A stretch of DNA of 64,000 nucleotides from Thalassorhabdus alkalitolerans (GTDB taxonomy: Bacteria; Bacillota; Bacilli; Bacillales; Marinococcaceae): the NCBI RefSeq assembly GCF_042656585.1, contig NZ_JBHSPG010000023.1; one strand, written 5' to 3'. The position numbers and the translations under genes were made by a program. Shown here piece by piece: positions 16,941 to 26,098 of the stretch (position 1 is its first letter; each line of letters opens with the position of its first letter). The notes under the pieces are model-generated. The model did no database searches. It saw only the letters and a list, made by a program, of their open reading frames with translations, and was not told the origin of the DNA.

Positions 16941-17837
16941 ATGAATTCGCCTAAAGCTATATGGAGAGTGCCTTCTACCTTTGAAGAAGGCACTCTCCGT
17001 TCCTTTTTAAGACATGAAATCGGCATGTCAGGGCGTACGTTGAAAGCGATAAAAAAAGAAGGGAATCTGCTGGTTAACGGAAGAGAGGAAACAGTGCGGG
17101 CTTTATTGAAGCCGGAAGATACTGTTACAGTGTGCTTCCCTATGGAGGAACCTTCCGAAGAACTTGAACCATTTTTCTGTCCACTATCTATTTTGTACGA
17201 GGACGAACATCTTCTCATTGTTGACAAGCCTGCGGGGATGGCAACGATACCGGGAAGAGGAGAGAGGGGCTGCTCTCTTGCTGAAGCTGTCATCCATTAT
17301 TACAAAGAACAAAAGATTCCAGCGGCCTTTCATGCTGTAAATCGTTTAGACAGAGATACAAGCGGAATTGTAACGGTAGCAAAGCATCAATATATTCATG
17401 AGAGGCTTTCTTTTTTTCAAAAGGAAGGAAGGTCAGTGAGAAGGTATACTGCCGTGGCTGAAGGCAGTGTTGTTCCGAAAAAGGGGCAGATCATTGCACC
17501 TATTGGACGCAGGGAAGGAAGCATGGTTGAAAGAATAGTGATCAGCACTGGTGATTATGCAGAAAGCTCGTATAAGGTCATAAAGGAAAAAGACAGTGCC
17601 AGTATGATTGAGCTTACATTAGAGACAGGTCGAACCCACCAAATTAGGGTGCATATGTCTCATATCGGGCACCCTCTTGCAGGGGATGACCTGTATGGAG
17701 GTTCTCAACGGTATATCCGGCGCCAGGCACTTCACTCGGGTTATTATTCAACGATTCATCCCATATCCTTTCAAAAAATAAACGTTCATTCGTCACTTCC
17801 TCCTGACATGGCTCAGGCATGGGAAGCTATTGACTAA
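16941..17837 (+). CDS. yjbO: RluA/RluD-family pseudouridine synthase, YjbO type
   Basis: The 298-residue enzyme has an S4-like N-terminal RNA-binding region (LRSFLRHEIGMSGRTLKAIK..GNLLVNG, 18-52) and an RluA-type catalytic domain. The catalytic Asp is in VNRLDRDTSGIV (near 138), and the C-terminal motif ETGRTHQIRVHMSHIGHPLAGDDLYGG is intact. It modifies uridines in rRNA or tRNA; the site is unknown. It ends the relQ-nadK operon, followed by a terminator. Confidence 0.92.
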   Translation: MNSPKAIWRVPSTFEEGTLRSFLRHEIGMSGRTLKAIKKEGNLLVNGREETVRALLKPEDTVTVCFPMEEPSEELEPFFCPLSILYEDEHLLIVDKPAGMATIPGRGERGCSLAEAVIHYYKEQKIPAAFHAVNRLDRDTSGIVTVAKHQYIHERLSFFQKEGRSVRRYTAVAEGSVVPKKGQIIAPIGRREGSMVERIVISTGDYAESSYKVIKEKDSASMIELTLETGRTHQIRVHMSHIGHPLAGDDLYGGSQRYIRRQALHSGYYSTIHPISFQKINVHSSLPPDMAQAWEAID

Positions 17838-17838
17838 C

Positions 17839-17877
17839 AACAGGCTGCAAGGAAGACTTTTCTACAGCCTGTTTTTA
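17839..17877 (+). terminator. Terminator after the pseudouridine synthase
   Basis: AACAGGCTG/CAGCCTGTT stem with a 17-base loop and a T5 run. Confidence 0.85.
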
Positions 17878-17983
17878 AATACCAAAATTTAGAGGGAGGA
17901 AAGTCCAGATCAAAATACTCGTGAATCTTGTTCTCGAGAATTCCGGACTTTCTTCCGTGGTAAGAACAGGAGACTTCAAAACT

Positions 17984-18733
17984 TTAGAGTTCATTTTCTT
18001 CGAATTCTCGGAACTTCTCCTGTACAAATGGCATGGTTGAAGGGACAGAGATAAGTTCTTTCTCTGGGTACTTAAAGGCTGTTAAGGCCCCTCCAAATAC
18101 GCAGCCTGTGTCTATATTGATCGTCCTGTTCAACATTCGGGGTTTTGTAACCGGAGTGTGGCCGTAAACAATCCAGGATTCTCCATTATATTTTTTTGCC
18201 CAATCTCTTCTTACAGGAGATCCATTCGGTTCTTTTTCCCCGGTAATATCACCGTATAAGACGAAGGTTTTTACCTTCTTATCATGGCGCCCAATATAAT
18301 CTTCACGGATTCCAGCGTGGGCGGCTACAATGTTTCCCTCGTCCAGTTCATGATAAAGAGGAGAGCCTTCAAAAAGCTTCATAAAGCGGGCACGAACCTT
18401 TTTGTACGTTCTGCGGTCAAGGTTCTCTAATTCTTCAACCGTTGTTTCCAGGCCATGGCTGATCACTATATTCCTTCCTAAAAAGTACCGATACAGCTTA
18501 TCACAGTGATTGCCAGGGACATAGTAAGCGATATTATTTTCAGTAAGAGAAGAAACAAGCTCTATAACACCAACTGAATCAGGCCCCCTGTCTGTCAGGT
18601 CACCGATAAATACGAGTTTCCTGTTATCAGGGTGAGTCCACTTCCCATCGATGTACTTATAGTTCAACGTCGAAAGCATTTCTTTTAATTCATGAAGACA
18701 CCCATGGATATCGCCTATAAAATCCAATTTCAT
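17984..18733 (-). CDS. prpE: Bis(5'-nucleosyl)-tetraphosphatase / PP2A-like phosphatase PrpE
   Basis: A 249-residue calcineurin-like phosphoesterase. Metal-binding motifs GDIHGCLHEL (7-16), GDLTDRGPDS (44-53) and GNHCD (76-80) are intact, with later AAHAG and VYGHTP motifs. B. subtilis PrpE hydrolyses diadenosine tetraphosphate and influences spore germination. The gene faces the relQ-nadK operon, as in B. subtilis (yjbP). A 12-base inverted repeat with a long loop follows its stop (about 17893-17958), which could be a weak terminator. Confidence 0.93.
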   Translation of the reverse strand: MKLDFIGDIHGCLHELKEMLSTLNYKYIDGKWTHPDNRKLVFIGDLTDRGPDSVGVIELVSSLTENNIAYYVPGNHCDKLYRYFLGRNIVISHGLETTVEELENLDRRTYKKVRARFMKLFEGSPLYHELDEGNIVAAHAGIREDYIGRHDKKVKTFVLYGDITGEKEPNGSPVRRDWAKKYNGESWIVYGHTPVTKPRMLNRTINIDTGCVFGGALTAFKYPEKELISVPSTMPFVQEKFREFEENEL

Positions 18734-18815
18734 ATCGTTTTTCCTCCTCCAGAATAATTTAAGCGTTTTCCTCTTACAATGGTATAAAAAGACTTTTTAT
18801 ATCAGGTTTTTTGCA

Positions 18816-18845
18816 TTGACGGCAAGAAAGCAATAATGTGATAAT
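18816..18845 (+). promoter_or_regulatory. Candidate promoter of the CPA2 antiporter gene
   Basis: TTGACG (18816-18821) and GATAAT (18840-18845) are separated by 18 bases. The leader would be about 140 bases. Confidence 0.35.
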
Positions 18846-18992
18846 GATATCTTTGCAGAGGTAGTCGTCAGCCATACATAGTAGAAGGCGGGCGCTGCCG
18901 GTGTAATGAGATTGACCCATTCCCTATTTAAACAGAACAAAAACATGATGGGATAAGCGGGAAAATAAAATGTTTTATAAAGGAGATGGAAC

Positions 18993-21062
18993 ATGTATAC
19001 AGCTATTGGCGATCCGGTTTTAATTTTCGCTTTAGCTATGGTGACGTTTTTGCTTGCCCCAATGCTGATGCACAAATTAAGAACTCCCGGCCTGATTGGC
19101 CTTATACTTGCCGGTGTAATCATCGGCCCTAATGGTCTCGGCCTTCTTGAAAGAGACAATACAATTGTTTTACTCGGTACAGTTGGACTATTATATATCA
19201 TTTTTATTGCGGGGCTGGAGATTGACCTGGAAGGATTTCAGAAATACCGGAGGGACAGTGTCATTTACGGGTCATTTTCCTTTGCTATTCCTTTTTTCCT
19301 AGGCTTAGTCCTGGCACTGGTATTGGGTTATTCACTAACAGCTTCTGTATTGCTTGGTTCGATCCTTGGCTCTCATACATTGCTTGCCTATCCGATAGCA
19401 AGCCGGCTGGGAATAACAAAAAATAGAGCAATAACCACCACGGTGGGCGGAGTGGTTATAACAGACACAGGAGCCATGCTTGTTCTTGCTATTATTGCAG
19501 CAATGACACAAGGACAGATTAATGCTGCTTTTTGGATGGTTCTGCTCGTATCAATTATTCTCTATGTCACTCTTGTTTTTCTTATTTTTCCCTTTTTATC
19601 TAAAATATTTTTTAGAAAAACAAGTCATGAAGGATCAAGAGAATACATTTTTGTGATGACAATGTTGTTTGCCAGCGCAGCAGGAGCGACTTTTGCCGGG
19701 CTGGAACCCATTATTGGGGCGTTCCTGGCAGGCCTGGCTTTAAACAGGTACATCTTAGAGCATGGTCCGTTAATGAATCGAATCAAATTTGTGGGAAATG
19801 CGCTGTTTATTCCATTTTTCCTGTTAAGTGTGGGGATGTTGATGGATGTCCGCCTATTTATAGAGTCGCCAGAGTCCTGGGCTCTTGCGGGCGGGATGAT
19901 TTTACTCCTTCCCATAGGGAAATGGCTCGCTGTCTATTTTTCCTCTAAATTATTTCATTTTAATAAAACCGAGGAAAAAGTTATGTTTGGGCTTTCCGTG
20001 CCGCAGGCAGCGGCCACTCTTGCGGCTACTCTTGTCGGGTACGATCTGGGCCTGTTTGACCAGACGACCGTAAACGGTGTAATCTTTATGATTCTTATTA
20101 CTTGTATGATTGGCCCATATGTAGTGGAAAAATACGGAAGGCAAATGGCTTTAAACGAGGAAGTAAGCTTTTCGCGTACGAAGCAGGATGCCGGAAGAGT
20201 GCTCATTCCACTTTCCCAAACCACCACAACAACCACAGATGCACTGCTCGATCTTGCCTTTTTATTAAGGACACAGCATTCCACAGAGCATGTATATGCG
20301 TTACATGTGGTTCAGGATCAGGGGAAACCGGATGCAAAACGGCTCGCTGAAGCAGAGAAAATGCTCGGTCACGCCATCGTTTACGGAGCTGCAGCTGAGG
20401 TGCCTGTTCAAATTTTGACCCCAGTTGATGCCAATGTAGCCGCCGGTATTGAACGGGCTTCACAAGAGAAAAGTATAGATACGATTCTTCTTGAGTGGAA
20501 GGCTGAAACTTCTACGGAATCAAAAATGTTTGGCCGAAAACTTGACCAGATTCTAGACCTTACTCAGCAGCACCTGATTGTTTCCAAGTTTGCCCATCCA
20601 ATTAATACAGTAAATAAGCTGGTACTCCTCCTTCCACCTGGAAGTGACCATCAAAGCGGCTTTATGGAATCAGTAATTACTATTAAGAGATTGGCAGCTC
20701 AACTAAGTGCTCAGATAGAAGTACTTGTCGTAAAAGATAAGAAAAAACGGTTCGAGGGAATTATCAGTGGAGCTGAACCGCAAGTTACCTTTGACATGAA
20801 AGAAGCTGATTCATGGGAAGAGGTTCTGGAGGGGCCCCTTCAGGAAACAAAGAAAGATACCCTTGTTATTTTAATCAGCGGAAGAAGAGGAACAAGTGCG
20901 TGGAGTCCTGTATTGGAGGATCTACCCCAGCAACTGGCTACTCTTCCGCCCGAAAGCTTTATGGTGATGTTCCCGCCGATAGATCAAGAGGTGGACGAAA
21001 GAGGGGCAAGAGGGACAGAAATACCAAAAACAGTGATGAGAAGAAGCGATTACGAAGATTAA
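18993..21062 (+). CDS. yjbQ: CPA2 monovalent cation/H+ antiporter with cytosolic tail
   Basis: The 689-residue protein has 12-13 membrane segments in residues 1-385 with the CPA2 signatures LRTPGLIGLILAGVIIGPNGLG and GAFLAGLALNR. A soluble C-terminal half (about 390-689) resembles tandem universal-stress-like domains, with no obvious TrkA-N motif. The family exchanges Na+ or K+ for protons; which ion is used cannot be told. It corresponds to YjbQ of B. subtilis in position. The role in pH or salt homeostasis fits the halophilic setting. The ribosome site AAAGGAGATGG is strong. Confidence 0.9.
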   Translation: MYTAIGDPVLIFALAMVTFLLAPMLMHKLRTPGLIGLILAGVIIGPNGLGLLERDNTIVLLGTVGLLYIIFIAGLEIDLEGFQKYRRDSVIYGSFSFAIPFFLGLVLALVLGYSLTASVLLGSILGSHTLLAYPIASRLGITKNRAITTTVGGVVITDTGAMLVLAIIAAMTQGQINAAFWMVLLVSIILYVTLVFLIFPFLSKIFFRKTSHEGSREYIFVMTMLFASAAGATFAGLEPIIGAFLAGLALNRYILEHGPLMNRIKFVGNALFIPFFLLSVGMLMDVRLFIESPESWALAGGMILLLPIGKWLAVYFSSKLFHFNKTEEKVMFGLSVPQAAATLAATLVGYDLGLFDQTTVNGVIFMILITCMIGPYVVEKYGRQMALNEEVSFSRTKQDAGRVLIPLSQTTTTTTDALLDLAFLLRTQHSTEHVYALHVVQDQGKPDAKRLAEAEKMLGHAIVYGAAAEVPVQILTPVDANVAAGIERASQEKSIDTILLEWKAETSTESKMFGRKLDQILDLTQQHLIVSKFAHPINTVNKLVLLLPPGSDHQSGFMESVITIKRLAAQLSAQIEVLVVKDKKKRFEGIISGAEPQVTFDMKEADSWEEVLEGPLQETKKDTLVILISGRRGTSAWSPVLEDLPQQLATLPPESFMVMFPPIDQEVDERGARGTEIPKTVMRRSDYED

Positions 21063-21091
21063 AGGGCTTGGAACAGCCCTCAGACTGTCGA

Positions 21092-21124
21092 GGAACCCAC
21101 GCTTTTTTAAAGCGTGGGTTCCTA
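21092..21124 (+). terminator. Hairpin after the antiporter gene
   Basis: A perfect 15-base stem with a 3-base T loop (AGGAACCCACGCTTT and its complement). No clear T-run follows, so termination is likely but not certain. Confidence 0.65.
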
Positions 21125-21179
21125 ATGTTTTGGAGAAATGTCGTCTCCCAGCCATTTTATTTGCTCTAAAAATGCAAAA

Positions 21180-21255
21180 ACACCCCTTAGCTGGCTGTGA
21201 GGCAGCTGAAGCGTTGCCCGGGGAAAGCGTCTGTTTGGAGCGTATCTGAGGAGTC
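21180..21255. repeat. Decayed dispersed-repeat fragment
   Basis: Contains AGCTGAAGCGTTGCCCGGGG, nearly identical to 11629-11648, and a GAGGAGTCTC end. It resembles from memory the widespread Bacillaceae non-coding repeat. Confidence 0.4.
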
Positions 21256-21363
21256 TCATTAATCATTATATAAAAAGCTATGGGAAGAAAAGTCTCTCTA
21301 CAGCCCTTTATCTTTTTGTGTCAGGTCAATTTTTGATTGGTAGGATAAAGAAAAAAAACATGT

Positions 21364-21390
21364 TATACTTTCTTATGACCAGGTGATAAG
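21364..21390 (+). promoter_or_regulatory. fabI promoter -10 and FapR-like operator
   Basis: TATACT at 21364-21369 is followed by a 19-base palindrome CTTATGACCAGGTGATAAG (21372-21390) that breaks only at the central base and one symmetric pair. FapR operators in Bacillus are palindromes with ACC/GGT half sites just downstream of fab promoters. This is a candidate, not proven. Confidence 0.5.
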
Positions 21391-21428
21391 AACAAGGGAA
21401 AATAATAAAGATAGAAAGGGGTTAGAAA

Positions 21429-22211
21429 ATGAATTTATCGTTAGAAGGACGTACATATGTTGTGATGGGCGTAGCAAATAAAAGAAGCATTGCATGGGGG
21501 ATTGCCCAAAGCTTATCCAAAGCAGGAGCCCGCCTCGTATTCACTTATGCAGGAGAGCGCCTGGAGAGAAACGTTCGCCAGCTTGCAGACAGCCTTGAGA
21601 AGGATGACTCTGTGGTCCTGCCATGTGACATTAGTGATGATGAAGCAATTGAATCAGCCTTTCAAACGATCAAAGAGGAAGTAGGAGTGATCCACGGCCT
21701 CGCACACTGTATTGCTTTTGCCAACAAAGAAGAGCTTGAAGGAGACTATTTAAATACTACGAGAGATGGATTTTTGCTAGCTCATAATATCAGCGCTTAT
21801 TCCTTGACTGGAGTAATGAAAGCTGTGAAAAACCTTGACTTGATGAGCGAAGGCGGATCAGTTGTAACTATGACGTATCTTGGCGGAGAGCAGGTAGTGA
21901 AAAATTATAACGTAATGGGAGTAGCGAAAGCTTCTTTGGATGCAAGCGTGAAATATCTGGCTAACGACCTTGGAAAAGATGGAATTCGTGTAAATTCTAT
22001 CTCTGCAGGTCCTATCCGTACCCTGGCTGCCAAAGGAATTGCTGGATTTAACGATGTGATTAAGGAAATGGAAGAACGGGCACCACTGCGCAGAGCGGTC
22101 ACCCAGGAAGAAGTAGGCGATACAGCCTTATTTCTTATGAGCGATTTATCCCGTGGCATCACAGGAGAAATGCTCCACGTTGATGGAGGATATAACATCA
22201 TTGGGATGTAA
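21429..22211 (+). CDS. fabI: Enoyl-[acyl-carrier-protein] reductase FabI
   Basis: The 260-residue NADH/NADPH-dependent enzyme performs the last step of fatty acid elongation. It is an SDR protein with GVANKRSIAWGIAQSL (NAD-binding), AHCIAFANKEEL, a Y-x6-K-type catalytic segment (around MTYLGGEQVVKNYNVMGVAKASLDA) and SAGPIRTLAAKGI. It matches FabI in length. The ribosome site AAAGGGG lies before the ATG. A palindromic operator-like site lies in the promoter, suggesting FapR-type control. Confidence 0.97.
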   Translation: MNLSLEGRTYVVMGVANKRSIAWGIAQSLSKAGARLVFTYAGERLERNVRQLADSLEKDDSVVLPCDISDDEAIESAFQTIKEEVGVIHGLAHCIAFANKEELEGDYLNTTRDGFLLAHNISAYSLTGVMKAVKNLDLMSEGGSVVTMTYLGGEQVVKNYNVMGVAKASLDASVKYLANDLGKDGIRVNSISAGPIRTLAAKGIAGFNDVIKEMEERAPLRRAVTQEEVGDTALFLMSDLSRGITGEMLHVDGGYNIIGM

Positions 22212-22221
22212 ACAATAAGAG

Positions 22222-22273
22222 AAACAAGTGCTTAAAACGCTTCGCCGGTGTTTATAAGCACTTGTTTTTTTTT
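22222..22273 (+). terminator. Terminator of fabI
   Basis: A 13-base perfect stem (22222-22234 with 22255-22267) followed by T9. Confidence 0.9.
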
Positions 22274-22337
22274 GTTGACACCTTTGGGTCACAGCTATAA
22301 GATCAAAGAGATAAACACGGGTAAATGAGGGTTTAAG

Positions 22338-23171
22338 ATGAAAGTATTAAAAGTTCTGAATAACAATGTCGTCATTGCAGAGCACGAAGAATTTGAAGAA
22401 GTCATATTGACAGGCAAGGGAATTGGTTTTGGAAAGAAAACAGGTGACTCAGTAGGAGAGGAAAAAGCAGAAAAGTTTTTTATTTTGCATGGAAAAGAAG
22501 AGCAAGAGCAATATAAGCAGCTTTTAAACGAGGTAAGTGAAGACTTTATTGCCTGCATGAATGAAGCGATGTCATTTGTTAAAGAACAATATAAGTTTGA
22601 GCTAAATGAACATATCCACATTGGTTTGACTGACCATTTATTTTTTGCCGTGCGCCGTTTGCAGCAGGGGATGGAGATCAAGAATCCTTTCCTTCATGAA
22701 ACTGAACTTGCTTATCCTAAGGAATACGCAGCCGCTGAAGAAATTATTGAGTATATGAATAGATGTGTGGGGGTTTCACTTCCTAAAGGGGAAATTGGAT
22801 TTGTTACGTTGCATCTGCATAGTGCAGTTTCTAATCGCTCATTATCAGATGTTAATAAACACACACAGCTGGTGTCTAATCTCACAGAGGTGATTGAAAA
22901 AAGTCTAAATATTGAGCTGGATCCTAAGGATATGAACCACCAACGACTTTTCAGACATTTACACCAAGCTATTCAGCGCATACAAAATAATACTTACAAT
23001 GAGGAAGAGCCCCATTCTTTAAAAAAGGTGTTGATGGAAGAATATCCTGTGTGCTACAATTTGTCCTGGAAGTTGATAAAAATTATGCAGCATTCCTTAC
23101 AGACAACAATACCCGACAGTGAAGCGGTTTATTTAACGCTTCATATGCAAAGGCTTTCAAGAACTAAATAA
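22338..23171 (+). CDS. glcT: Transcription antiterminator GlcT
   Basis: A 277-residue BglG/SacY-family antiterminator. An N-terminal RNA-binding domain (1-60: VLNNNVVIAEHEEFEEVILTG, GIGFGKKTGD) is followed by two PTS regulation domains, with phosphorylatable histidines in the NEHIHIGLTDH (PRD1) and HLHSAVSN regions and RLFRHLHQAI/TLHMQR in PRD2. In Bacillus GlcT binds the ptsG leader when glucose is present and prevents termination. ptsG follows directly and its leader contains a matching RNA element. Confidence 0.95.
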   Translation: MKVLKVLNNNVVIAEHEEFEEVILTGKGIGFGKKTGDSVGEEKAEKFFILHGKEEQEQYKQLLNEVSEDFIACMNEAMSFVKEQYKFELNEHIHIGLTDHLFFAVRRLQQGMEIKNPFLHETELAYPKEYAAAEEIIEYMNRCVGVSLPKGEIGFVTLHLHSAVSNRSLSDVNKHTQLVSNLTEVIEKSLNIELDPKDMNHQRLFRHLHQAIQRIQNNTYNEEEPHSLKKVLMEEYPVCYNLSWKLIKIMQHSLQTTIPDSEAVYLTLHMQRLSRTK

Positions 23172-23190
23172 TAAACGTGGATGAACTTAT

Positions 23191-23219
23191 TCCGTGTTAC
23201 TGGTAAAGCAGGCATGAGA
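23191..23219 (+). promoter_or_regulatory. Ribonucleic antiterminator (RAT) site
   Basis: GTGTTACTG, a short loop (GTAAA) and GCAGGCA match the core of SacY/LicT/GlcT RAT elements. It overlaps the ascending arm of the terminator that starts at 23210, so the two structures exclude each other. Confidence 0.8.
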
Positions 23220-23314
23220 GAAAAAGTTAGATGTCCAGATGCTGATGGCAGGGAGCAGTGTGTGCTCTTTTGACCATTGCTTATCTGGCCTCTATTTTCT
23301 CTCATGCCTTTTTT
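23210..23314 (+). terminator. GlcT-controlled terminator in the ptsG leader
   Basis: A perfect 15-base outer stem (23210-23224 with 23295-23309) ends in a T-run. The 70-base interior contains a second imperfect stem (CCAGAT...ATCTGG with GC and ATGG/CCAT pairings), making an unusually long hairpin. Confidence 0.85.
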
Positions 23315-23346
23315 ATATTTATTTATACTTATTAGGAGGATAAAAG

Positions 23347-25404
23347 ATGAAAAACGCGTTTGGTATATTACAGCGTATTGGGCGTGCATTGATGCTCCCT
23401 GTAGCCATCCTGCCTGCAGCAGGGATTTTACTGGCGTTTGGGAACGCCATGCAAAATCCTGACATGATCGCTATCATGCCTTTCTTGGAGGCTGGACCCG
23501 TCGAGCTTATAGCTCAGCTGATGGAAGACGCAGGAGGGATTGTATTTGACAACCTGCCGTTAATTTTTGCCATCGGGGTAGCTTTGGGACTTGCCAATGG
23601 TGATGGTGTTGCCGGGTTAGCTGCAGTGATTGGATTTTTAATTATTAACGTAACGATGGGAGTAATAGGCGGGGTTGAATCTGACATGGTTGATGGAAGC
23701 CCGGCCTATGCGGAAGTATTAGGGATTCCGACGTTGCAGACGGGTGTTTTCGGCGGAATTATTGCAGGGATACTTGGCGCATACATGTATAACAAATATT
23801 ATAATATTGAATTGCCTTCATACCTTGGCTTTTTTGCTGGAAAACGGTTTGTTCCGATTGCTACCGCCTTTGGCGGGTTGTTCATCGGGATCGCCTTGAA
23901 TTTTATCTGGCCAACTGTACAGGATGGCCTGAACACATTTTCATATTTTATGACCGAATCTAACCGTACATTGGCTGCTTTTATTTTTGGAGTCATTGAA
24001 AGAGCATTGATTCCGTTTGGCCTTCATCATATATTCTATTCCCCGTTTTGGTTTGAATTTGGTTCGTATGTAAATGCTGCCGGGGAAACGATTCGCGGGG
24101 ACCAGCGGATTTTCTTTGAACAAATTCGGGAAGGAGCTGACCTGACAGCAGGAACATTCATGACCGGTAAATATCCGTTCATGATGTTTGGGCTACCGGC
24201 CGCTGCGTTAGCTATTTACCATTGTGCAAGAGAAGACCAAAAAGTATATGTGGCTGGTATCATGGGCTCTGCAGCTCTTACTTCATTTTTAACTGGTATT
24301 ACTGAGCCTATTGAATTTAGTTTCTTATTTGTTGCTCCTTTGTTGTTTGCCATTCATGCAGTTTTTGCTGGTTTATCTTTTATGGTAATGCACATTCTAG
24401 GGGTTCAAATTGGCATGACCTTCTCAGGGGGAGTCATTGATTTCTTCTTGTTTGGGATACTGCCTAACCGAACAGAATGGTGGCTGGTGATACCGGTTGG
24501 TCTTGCTTTTGCCCTAATTTATTACTTTGGTTTCCGTTTTGCGATTAAGAAGTTTAACCTGATGACCCCTGGACGTGAGAAGCCAAAAGAAAAGCAGCAA
24601 GGCGATACGGGAGAAACCAAAGAACTTCCTTATGAAGTCTTAAAGGCATTTGGTGGACAGGAAAATTTAAATCAGCTTGATGCATGTATTACACGTCTTC
24701 GTATCAGCGTCAATGATAAAAGCAAAGTAAATAAAGACCGCCTAAAAGAGCTTGGAGCATCGGGTGTGATGGAAGTAGGAAATAATGTCCAAGCGATCTT
24801 TGGCCCTCAATCAGATGCTCTTAAATCCCAGATGCAGGATATTATTGCAGGAAAAGTACCAACCGAGCCTGCAACAAATGAACCCTCATTTGATCCCAAG
24901 AAAGAAGCTCAGCCTGCAGTGCCGGCAGCTGTAAATGAGAAAGAACTATTTAGTCCTGCGAGTGGAGAAATACTTGATATTTCAGAAGTGCCTGATGAGG
25001 TGTTTGCTGGAAAGATGATGGGTGATGGGTTTGCGATCAATCCTTCAGAAAACATTTTTGTCTCGCCAGTTGATGGGACAATTATTAATGTGTTTCCAAC
25101 AAAACATGCGATAGGAATTAAGTCAGAGAATGGGCTGGAAATTCTTCTTCATATTGGGATTGACACGGTAAATATGAAAGGAGAAGGCTTTGAAGTATTT
25201 GTGGAAGAAGGAGAGAAGGTAAAAGCCGGGCAGCCTTTGGTGAAAGCTGATTTAGACTTGATTGAAAGAAAAGCGAAGTCAGCGATCACACCTCTAGTGT
25301 TTACCAATTTAACTGATGGTGAATATATACAAGTAACAAAGAACGGTCAAGTGCTGAAAGAGGAAAAAGTCGCTTTTGTAAAAAAGGATGCCGGCGCCTC
25401 ATAA
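23347..25404 (+). CDS. ptsG: PTS glucose transporter, EIICBA
   Basis: The 685-residue permease takes up and phosphorylates glucose. Domain order is IIC (about 1-405, ten or so membrane segments; GITEPIEFSFLFVAP motif), IIB (430-505, phosphocysteine in LDACITRLR) and IIA (535-680, active His in LLHIGIDTVNMKGEGF). The linker before IIA is rich in Pro, Ala and Glu. The ribosome site TTAGGAGGATAAAAG is strong. Expression should depend on GlcT through the leader RAT. Confidence 0.95.
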   Translation: MKNAFGILQRIGRALMLPVAILPAAGILLAFGNAMQNPDMIAIMPFLEAGPVELIAQLMEDAGGIVFDNLPLIFAIGVALGLANGDGVAGLAAVIGFLIINVTMGVIGGVESDMVDGSPAYAEVLGIPTLQTGVFGGIIAGILGAYMYNKYYNIELPSYLGFFAGKRFVPIATAFGGLFIGIALNFIWPTVQDGLNTFSYFMTESNRTLAAFIFGVIERALIPFGLHHIFYSPFWFEFGSYVNAAGETIRGDQRIFFEQIREGADLTAGTFMTGKYPFMMFGLPAAALAIYHCAREDQKVYVAGIMGSAALTSFLTGITEPIEFSFLFVAPLLFAIHAVFAGLSFMVMHILGVQIGMTFSGGVIDFFLFGILPNRTEWWLVIPVGLAFALIYYFGFRFAIKKFNLMTPGREKPKEKQQGDTGETKELPYEVLKAFGGQENLNQLDACITRLRISVNDKSKVNKDRLKELGASGVMEVGNNVQAIFGPQSDALKSQMQDIIAGKVPTEPATNEPSFDPKKEAQPAVPAAVNEKELFSPASGEILDISEVPDEVFAGKMMGDGFAINPSENIFVSPVDGTIINVFPTKHAIGIKSENGLEILLHIGIDTVNMKGEGFEVFVEEGEKVKAGQPLVKADLDLIERKAKSAITPLVFTNLTDGEYIQVTKNGQVLKEEKVAFVKKDAGAS

Positions 25405-25411
25405 CTCAAAC

Positions 25412-25448
25412 AAAAAGCGGAGGGGGTATTCCCCCCTTCGCTTTTTTA
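25412..25448 (+). terminator. Terminator of ptsG
   Basis: AAAAAGCGGAGGGGG stem closing on CCCCCCTTCGCTTTTTT. Confidence 0.93.
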
Positions 25449-25485
25449 TCTTCATGTAAGAAAGGGTAAGAGCAAAAGTTATCCT

Positions 25486-25881
25486 TTAAAAAAACTGGCC
25501 CCATAGCCAAGGAAAAAGCCCGGTACCTGGCTGGCCTGGAGCACCCGGTCCTGGAGTGGTTCCCCATGGAGGTCTCGGACGGGGAGGCCTTGGACGGGGA
25601 CGAGGACGAGGACGAGGAGGAATTGGACCATAGTATGGAGCAATGCCGATTAAGTCAGAATAATGAACTTGAATATATTGAGGTGTGACCCGGCCTTCTC
25701 GATACATAAATAAAGATACCATTCCTGTGCGCGGATTATACTCTAGGACATAAGCCACTACTTCGCCGTACCCTGGAATCGAGGTAGTAATCCATTGATT
25801 TACGTACCGGCTGATCACCTGCGGAGGGATCATTTGGACAGTGGGCTGCTGCCGAACATCCTGATAGTCTTCAAACCACAT
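25486..25881 (-). CDS. Pro/Arg-rich protein, possible spore coat component
   Basis: The 131-residue protein has a mixed beta-type N-terminal part (about 1-88: VISRYVNQWITTSIPGYGEVV, GMVSLFMYREGRV). A repeat tail follows with PRPRPRPRPRPPRPRPP at 90-106 and a Gly/Pro-rich end. I do not recognise the family. It lies among coat genes (yjcZ, cotO, cotZ), so a spore-surface role is inferred from context only. The ribosome site AAGGAGAG precedes the ATG. Confidence 0.6.
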   Translation of the reverse strand: MWFEDYQDVRQQPTVQMIPPQVISRYVNQWITTSIPGYGEVVAYVLEYNPRTGMVSLFMYREGRVTPQYIQVHYSDLIGIAPYYGPIPPRPRPRPRPRPPRPRPPWGTTPGPGAPGQPGTGLFPWLWGQFF

Positions 25882-26098
25882 ATTTTTTCTCTCCTTATTT
25901 TCTATCTAAGTCACTTTCTTTTCCCTATACCATATGTAGAAGGAATATCTAGTGTGCGAATGCCTGAAAAATGGCTGATAAGTGAAACGAAGATAGGCAC
26001 CAGCCCTAATTGCGTAAGAAAACACACCATCAAAAAACATTTGCATATAGCTATGGTGAGAGAGATTTCTCAAGAACCAATTTAAAGGAGGAATTTTA

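Larger units (their letters stand above)
21063..21428. other. Antiporter-fabI intergenic region
   Basis: About 365 bases with three elements: a strong hairpin at 21092-21124, a decayed dispersed-repeat fragment at about 21180-21255, and the fabI promoter with a palindromic operator at 21364-21390. Confidence 0.6.
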
